This document shows, in pieces, positions 8,037 through 11,722 of a stretch of 11,722 nt of DNA. The notes below the pieces were generated by a model, which did not search any database, was not told the origin of the DNA, and was given only the letters and a program-made list of their open reading frames with translations. The stretch lies in assembly GCA_004295885.1 (NCBI GenBank), contig SEDG01000048.1:1-11722 (forward strand), in the 5' to 3' direction. The position numbers and the translations under genes are program-made. Positions within the stretch are counted from its first letter, which is position 1. The number at the start of each line of letters is the position of its first letter. This stretch comes from Pedobacter sp. Its GTDB lineage: Bacteria; Bacteroidota; Bacteroidia; Sphingobacteriales; Sphingobacteriaceae.

Positions 8037-8049
8037 TCCCTAAAAGGGA
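8037..8049 (+). repeat. Small hairpin in the ATP-grasp/alpha-E gap
   Basis: TCCCT and AGGGA form a 5-base stem around a 3-base A loop, 11 bases after the ATP-grasp stop codon. There is no T run, so it is unlikely to be a terminator. It might affect mRNA processing or be chance. Confidence 0.3.
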
Positions 8050-8080
8050 GAAAACAACACTTCATTTAAACAATTCATTG

Positions 8081-8100
8081 CCGTCGACTTTAGTTAACGG
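8081..8100. repeat. Imperfect 20-base palindrome in the operon gap
   Basis: CCGTCGACTTTAGTTAACGG can fold as a 4-base GC-rich stem, one mismatch, a 3-base stem with one G-T pair, and a TTTA loop. From memory, similar palindromes (ccgt/acgg ends with a ttta centre) are scattered between genes in Bacteroidota. It lies 20 bases before the alpha-E start codon and may affect translation or mRNA stability there. The fold is visible; the family link is recalled. Confidence 0.45.
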
Positions 8101-8120
8101 AAACTAATAAACTAACAAAA

Positions 8121-9047
8121 ATGCTGAGTAGAGTAGCAGATAACATATTTTGGATGAGCCGTTACATGGAGCGTACCAATGTGCAATTGAGGATTTTAAG
8201 AACCTATTATATTGCATCACAAGATGGGGTGCCTTTTGTAAAGTGGGATGATGTATTCAGGTACTACAATCACGGTAAGGCGCCTGATAAAACCATGAAT
8301 GCAAATGAAGTATTACAGTTTATTCTCTTTGATAAAGAAAATGATAGTTCGGTAGTTAACAATATTTTTAGGGCAAGGGAAAATGCTCGTAGCGCTCAAG
8401 ACCATATTACGAAAGAACTTTGGCAATGCTTAAATGATTATTACCATTTAATTAGGGATGCCGGTTTACAAAAACAAGTATTTTCAGGCGACCCAGTTAC
8501 CATACTGGACCAGTTAATTAAACAATGTATGCTATATTATGGTGTTGTTGATGTCTCTATGTTTAGAAGCGAGGGCTTTAACTACCTAAATATTGGAAAA
8601 TTTATTGAGCGTTTGTTGCAAAGTATAACTGCATTAAAAATGCAAATAACTCGTACAGAAGGCTTAGGTACAGATGGTTTATCTGTGGTAAGCTGGCGAT
8701 ATTTTTTGGTATCCATATCTGGTTATGAGTATTATCTAAAAGCGAATTCAGGGTCAGTAAAACCCGATTTAATATTCAAACAAGCTTTGTATGAAATGCA
8801 CTTTCCTCACTCAATCGCCTATGGCTTAAACCAATTAAATAGATATGCACAGCGATTAAAACAAGATAGCAAGGAAGATAGCTTTGAAAAAATAGAGTTT
8901 GCAATAGGTAAAACAGCCGCGATATTAAAATACAACAGTTCTGGTTTAGGTGTTGATGCTCAACTATCGCTATTAGAACTCGTAGAAGAAAATGTAATAA
9001 ACGTGGTACAATCATTTAACCGATATTATTTCGGTATTACAAGTTGA
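8121..9047 (+). CDS. Alpha-E domain-containing protein (DUF403)
   Basis: This 308-residue all-helical protein is of the alpha-E family (COG2307), named for conserved glutamates in its helices. It starts with the diagnostic MLSRVADNIFWMSRYMER (1-18). The same helix signature recurs as FRARENARSAQDHITKELW (83-101) and YLNIGKFIERL (155-165), which supports internal repetition. There is no signal peptide or membrane segment. Its biochemical activity is not established. Its nearly constant pairing with circularly permuted ATP-grasp proteins, and fusion to them in some genomes, suggests it is a partner or substrate-handling subunit of that enzyme. It lies 95 bases after the ATP-grasp gene and 38 bases before the transglutaminase gene, all on one strand. 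The start at 8121 is fixed by the conserved N-terminus. Confidence 0.93.
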   Translation: MLSRVADNIFWMSRYMERTNVQLRILRTYYIASQDGVPFVKWDDVFRYYNHGKAPDKTMNANEVLQFILFDKENDSSVVNNIFRARENARSAQDHITKELWQCLNDYYHLIRDAGLQKQVFSGDPVTILDQLIKQCMLYYGVVDVSMFRSEGFNYLNIGKFIERLLQSITALKMQITRTEGLGTDGLSVVSWRYFLVSISGYEYYLKANSGSVKPDLIFKQALYEMHFPHSIAYGLNQLNRYAQRLKQDSKEDSFEKIEFAIGKTAAILKYNSSGLGVDAQLSLLELVEENVINVVQSFNRYYFGITS

Positions 9048-9085
9048 GTAATTATTTTCGCGGCACACACAAAAAAACTTAAACA

Positions 9086-10060
9086 ATGCCAATTTATCAC
9101 GTAAAACATACCACAAGGTATAGTTATTCGTCTGCGGTAATAGATAGCGCAAACCAAATTATATTAAGTCCACCCACCGATGAATATCAGGAAATAATTA
9201 ACCATGAAATAAGGATCAAACCTTTAGCGGTTGTAGATAATTATGAAGATTTTTTTGGAAATCAAGTTGGAATTTTCACCATCGTAGAGCCACATACAGA
9301 TCTAGTAATTACTGTTGATGCTGAGGTAGAAACAAGACCAGTTCCCGTACCATCAGATTTTTGGTCTCCTAAAAGTCAATGGGAAACGATTGATAAGCTA
9401 AGTTTAGAAGTAGAATTTCTCGACTTTGTGAAATCTGGTATTTATAAAGCATTGCCTATAATTCGAAACGAAATCGCCACTATTGCTAATAAAGGAAAAA
9501 CTGTTTTGCAATGTGTACAATCATTGTCTTCTTATGTTTTCGACCAAATTACCTATCAACAAGGGGTAACGGATGTTGAAACAGATATCGACAAAATTTG
9601 GGAACTAAAAGCAGGTGTTTGTCAAGATTTCGCCCATTTATTATTGGAAATACTTCGTATTTCTGGAATTCCTGCCAGGTATGTTAGTGGATATATTTGT
9701 CCGTTTGGAAATGAATTAAGAGGTGTAGGGGCCACTCATGCTTGGGTAGAGGCCTATATTCCCGATTATGGTTGGTTAGGCGTAGATCCTACAAATAATT
9801 GCTTGGTGAGCGATAGACATATCCGCATTGCATTTGGTCGAAATTTTAATGATTGCACTCCAGTAAAAGGCACCTACAAAGGTTCGTCAGCTCATACATT
9901 AACTGTTTCAGTTGTTATTACAAATGAAAAAATTAAGACTGAAGAAGAATCAACCATCTTAAATGATGCAACATATGTGCAACAAGTGATAGAACCCGTT
10001 GCGGTTGTAAATTCTTATCAAAGATTTATAGAAATGCAACAACAGCAGCAACAACAATAA
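9086..10060 (+). CDS. Transglutaminase-like cysteine peptidase family protein
   Basis: This 324-residue protein (COG1305) has the bacterial transglutaminase N-terminal beta domain (about 1-82, from MPIYHVKHTTRYSYSSAV) and a transglutaminase-like core at about 140-250. The catalytic triad is visible as Cys179 in GVCQDFAH, His218 in GATHAWVEAY and Asp234 in WLGVDPTNN. RHIRIAFGRNFNDCTPVKG (244-262) completes the family pattern. Without a signal peptide it should be cytosolic. Proteins of this type are thought to act as amidases or peptidases, and here the likely target is a product of the upstream ATP-grasp ligase; that is inference. It is the last gene of the unit and is followed at once by a strong terminator. 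The C-terminus ends EMQQQQQQQ: seven glutamines after Met317, an unusual tail that is probably disordered. Confidence 0.93.
   Translation: MPIYHVKHTTRYSYSSAVIDSANQIILSPPTDEYQEIINHEIRIKPLAVVDNYEDFFGNQVGIFTIVEPHTDLVITVDAEVETRPVPVPSDFWSPKSQWETIDKLSLEVEFLDFVKSGIYKALPIIRNEIATIANKGKTVLQCVQSLSSYVFDQITYQQGVTDVETDIDKIWELKAGVCQDFAHLLLEILRISGIPARYVSGYICPFGNELRGVGATHAWVEAYIPDYGWLGVDPTNNCLVSDRHIRIAFGRNFNDCTPVKGTYKGSSAHTLTVSVVITNEKIKTEEESTILNDATYVQQVIEPVAVVNSYQRFIEMQQQQQQQ
10037..10057 (+). repeat. CAA/CAG trinucleotide run coding a polyglutamine tail
   Basis: Seven consecutive codons, CAA CAA CAG CAG CAA CAA CAA, sit directly before the TAA stop of the transglutaminase gene. Such a run is prone to slippage, so its length may differ between strains. 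It lies well outside the catalytic core. Confidence 0.8.
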
Positions 10061-10064
10061 TTGA

Positions 10065-10097
10065 AAAGCCCTGTAACACCAAATGTTACAGGGCTTT
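10065..10097. terminator. Bidirectional terminator between convergent genes
   Basis: A 13-base perfect stem, AAAGCCCTGTAAC with GTTACAGGGCTTT around a 7-base loop, fills the 41-base gap between the transglutaminase stop and the lyase stop. The A-rich left flank and T-rich right flank give a T run on both strands (GGGCTTTATATTT on plus, GGGCTTTTCAA on minus), so it can serve both genes. Confidence 0.9.
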
Positions 10098-10101
10098 ATA
10101 T

Positions 10102-10989
10102 TTATTGTATCTTGTTAACTACTACATTATCAAAATAGATATAACTAGTTTGACTAGAACCCCAAACAGCAACATCTTTTCCTCCCCTAAAGTTATGGAA
10201 TGAAAGTCTTTTAATTAACCTTTTGCTATCATTTGTTGTCCATCTAATAGATTGGTCCAATACAGTATTGTTATCGATTTTAACTTGCACCCAACCATTT
10301 TTAGTAGATCCAGTATTGCTTTTAACATACATGTGCACTCTGTATGTTTGCCCTTTGTTAATGCTACCAGATGTAGGGTAGCTTTTGCCAAAAGTATCAC
10401 CACAAGGCCCAGCCATATCTCTGTGGTAGGCATACGGCTGAAAGTAAACTCTGCCAGCATCGTTTTTATACCACATTAATCTTAAGCTACCACCGTTACC
10501 ATCTGTAGCAATATCACAACCGGTGTTTTCATCACCAATTAAAAAGCCAAAACCAACTTTTCCGCCTCTGCTCCAATCAAACTGGCTATGAAAACGCACA
10601 TCGTAAGTTAATTCATAAGCTGAGCCATCTGAAATATCAAACCCAGCAATTAAGCCATTAGATACTGAGTTAGGGGCAAGTGTTGCACGGGCTTGATTGC
10701 CAGAAATGTAAGCTCTTGATTCATTCCATCCAGAAATACTAGCACCGCCGAAATCTCCACTAGCTTCTGCATAAGAATAAGAACCATCTGCGTGATTAAA
10801 TCCTGTGTTGATGTTGCTTGGGTAAGCAAGTGCTGCTACTTCATTTGCAGCAGCTATCTTGTCAATTTCTAGATCAGATTTTTTTTCGGAGGTTGCTTCA
10901 ATCTTGTCTTTGTTGCAACTTGAAGTAATTACTACTAACGAAACAGTAGCTAATAACATTAGCTTTTTTGAAATTAAATTCATTTTCAT
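10102..10989 (-). CDS. PL14-like polysaccharide lyase lipoprotein
   Basis: This 295-residue protein has a lipoprotein signal ending ITSSC (Cys25) followed by NKDK, a lysine/acid-rich start that could favour surface export. After a linker (26-58) comes a beta-jelly-roll domain like polysaccharide lyase family 14 (alginate or glucuronan lyases). Landmarks are SRGGKVGFGFLIG (140-152), GGSLRLMWY (166-174), VYFQPYAYHRDM (181-192), SFHNFRGGKD (263-272) and YIYFDN (283-288). From memory, the algal-virus PL14 enzyme vAL-1 uses Lys, Ser-x-Arg and Tyr-x-Tyr; here Lys144, Ser168/Arg170 and Tyr186/Tyr188 fit in the same order and similar spacing. This suggests an active beta-eliminating lyase on a uronate-containing polymer, though the substrate is uncertain. 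Cys158 and Cys196 could pair. A second Met at codon 3 is an alternative start. The gene is monocistronic, and no SusC/D or transporter is near it. Confidence 0.82.
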   Translation of the reverse strand: MKMNLISKKLMLLATVSLVVITSSCNKDKIEATSEKKSDLEIDKIAAANEVAALAYPSNINTGFNHADGSYSYAEASGDFGGASISGWNESRAYISGNQARATLAPNSVSNGLIAGFDISDGSAYELTYDVRFHSQFDWSRGGKVGFGFLIGDENTGCDIATDGNGGSLRLMWYKNDAGRVYFQPYAYHRDMAGPCGDTFGKSYPTSGSINKGQTYRVHMYVKSNTGSTKNGWVQVKIDNNTVLDQSIRWTTNDSKRLIKRLSFHNFRGGKDVAVWGSSQTSYIYFDNVVVNKIQ

Positions 10990-11489
10990 GAGATTTTTGG
11001 TTTTAGGTTTAATATTTGGTTGAATTATAGACTATAAAGATTGCTTGACCTTGCATTGAAGCAAACAGAGACGGGGAGAGACGTCTATTATAGATAAGCC
11101 AAAAGGAACGAATGGCCTTTTTTCGGAGTATTTAATCATACAGTAATAGGTTTTGCCGGTTAAACAAAATATTTGGCAAGTCAAATATATAGTTAAAGTC
11201 GCGATAATTGCGAGTAAACATTTTCATAAACAATTGATTTACAGATGTTTATTAGTTATGTTGAAACACTTAAAACGCAAGACCCAATTTCTTAATCCGT
11301 TGATTTTCAGTTAGCTATTTTATGTTCGGTAAAAAACTTGATACGTTTAATTCGCAATGAAAAAAATATTTTTTTTTAGCTAGTTAAGCGTTAGATATTT
11401 AGCTCAAACTCTGCCATTGTCGAAAACTTTTAACCTTTAGCTCCACAAAATTTTCAGATATTTAACCTTACAAAATAGAGAAGCAAATA
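10990..11489. other. 500-base non-coding gap between divergent lyase gene and topB
   Basis: No convincing reading frame, tRNA or repeat family is visible here. It must hold the promoters of both flanking genes. Minor structures seen are TTGCTT/AAGCAA arms (11041-11064), a direct repeat AGAGACG (11067-11073 and 11077-11083), an 8-base palindrome AGACGTCT (11079-11086), an AAAAGG/CCTTTT hairpin followed by T (11101-11123), a 16-base A/T palindrome of A7-TA-T7 (11360-11375), and 9-base direct repeats AGATATTTA (11393 and 11456). None of these alone identifies a function. The gap is much longer than the others in this window. Confidence 0.6.
11182..11189 (-). promoter_or_regulatory. Candidate -7 element for the PL14-like gene
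   Basis: The minus strand reads TATATTTG, a full match to TAnnTTTG. No good TTTG lies at the -33 distance. If used, it would give the lyase mRNA a leader of about 190 bases containing the small hairpins at 11041-11123. No better match lies closer to the start codon on that strand. Confidence 0.35.
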
Positions 11490-11722
11490 ATGAAGATTGT
11501 AATTGCCGAAAAACCATCTGTAGGACGAGAATTAGCTAAAGTATTTGGCGCAACAGGTAGAAAAGATGGTTACATTGAAGGAAAGGGATATTCATTTACT
11601 TGGGCGTTTGGGCATCTATTACAATTAGCGCCGCCACAAGAATATGGCTTTATAGGCTGGAGAAGGCAGCATTTACCCATGTTGCCAGCAAAATTCAAGC
11701 TTTCTATCCGTAAAATTAAAAC
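11490..11722 (+). CDS. topB: DNA topoisomerase III TopB, N-terminal part (cut by window end)
   Basis: The window holds the first 77 codons of a type IA topoisomerase, which relaxes and decatenates DNA by cutting one strand. The start MKIVIAEKPSVGRELA carries the Toprim-domain IAEKPS motif with the catalytic, metal-linked Glu7. It is followed by YIEGKGYSFTWAFGHLLQLA and Pro-Pro-x-x-Tyr, which matches the TopB/TopA-type pattern and favours TopB. The ATG at 11490 is fixed by the conserved first residues. The strand-cleaving Tyr and the rest of the protein lie beyond the window edge. The frame stays open to the last base, so there is no sign of damage. No clear promoter motif is seen directly upstream. 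Confidence 0.93.
   Translation, partial: MKIVIAEKPSVGRELAKVFGATGRKDGYIEGKGYSFTWAFGHLLQLAPPQEYGFIGWRRQHLPMLPAKFKLSIRKIK

Noticed and set aside
8776..9015. Antisense open frame of 79 codons inside the alpha-E gene
   Set aside because: It overlaps a conserved coding region on the other strand and shows no domain or start signal.
10215..10479. Open frames on both strands overlapping inside the lyase gene
   Set aside because: The lyase frame carries the signal peptide and all family motifs; the alternatives have none.
11038..11064. AAGATTGCTT ... AAGCAA as a third copy of the 1541/1643 repeat
   Set aside because: Only about ten bases agree and the rest of the element is absent.
11360..11380. 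A7-TA-T9 tract as a terminator
   Set aside because: It has no GC stem, and neither flanking gene reads toward it to end there.
1..11722. CRISPR array, insertion sequence, prophage, toxin-antitoxin or defence genes
   Set aside because: No regularly spaced repeats, transposase or integrase motifs, or matching small gene pairs were found on either strand.

Overview
The window looks like a chromosomal segment of a Bacteroidota bacterium, most likely a Pedobacter-like member of the Sphingobacteriaceae. The DNA is AT-rich, ribosome binding sites are weak or absent, lipoproteins carry loose Bacteroidota-type lipoboxes, and candidate promoters fit the TAnnTTTG -7 element of this phylum. The gene set (GH92 mannosidase, LacI regulator, PL14-like lyase lipoprotein, MnmA, TopB) also fits. 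The genus is inferred from overall resemblance, not from a marker gene.

Left part (1-2935): a plus-strand gene (16-1533) joins a lipoprotein carrying the 5'-nucleotidase C-terminal domain to a Tat-signal metallophosphatase. It looks like two neighbouring genes fused in frame by a deletion at about position 598. It faces mnmA (1766-2857, minus), the tRNA U34 2-thiolase. The 232-base gap between them holds two degenerate copies, in inverted orientation, of what looks like a dispersed intergenic repeat.

Sugar part (2936-6478): a LacI-family repressor (minus) and a secreted GH92 alpha-mannosidase (plus) are divergently transcribed from a 166-base region. That region has a CG-centred operator-like palindrome just upstream of a weak -7-like element. 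A strong hairpin terminator closes the mannosidase gene. No SusC/SusD pair is in view.

Operon part (6580-10097): a circularly permuted ATP-grasp protein, an alpha-E domain protein and a transglutaminase-like cysteine peptidase form one transcription unit. This is a widespread but biochemically poorly defined module, thought to make and process a peptide or peptide tag. The proteasome-like Anbu peptidase often found with it is not next to it here. A 13-bp-stem bidirectional terminator separates it from a convergent gene.

Right part (10102-11722): a PL14-like polysaccharide lyase lipoprotein (minus) keeps the recalled catalytic Lys, Ser-x-Arg and Tyr-x-Tyr set of that family. A 500-base non-coding gap follows, then the first 77 codons of topB (DNA topoisomerase III), cut by the window edge.

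I found no CRISPR array, insertion sequence, tRNA, rRNA or phage gene. The most unusual items are the fused nucleotidase gene and the ATP-grasp/alpha-E/transglutaminase unit.
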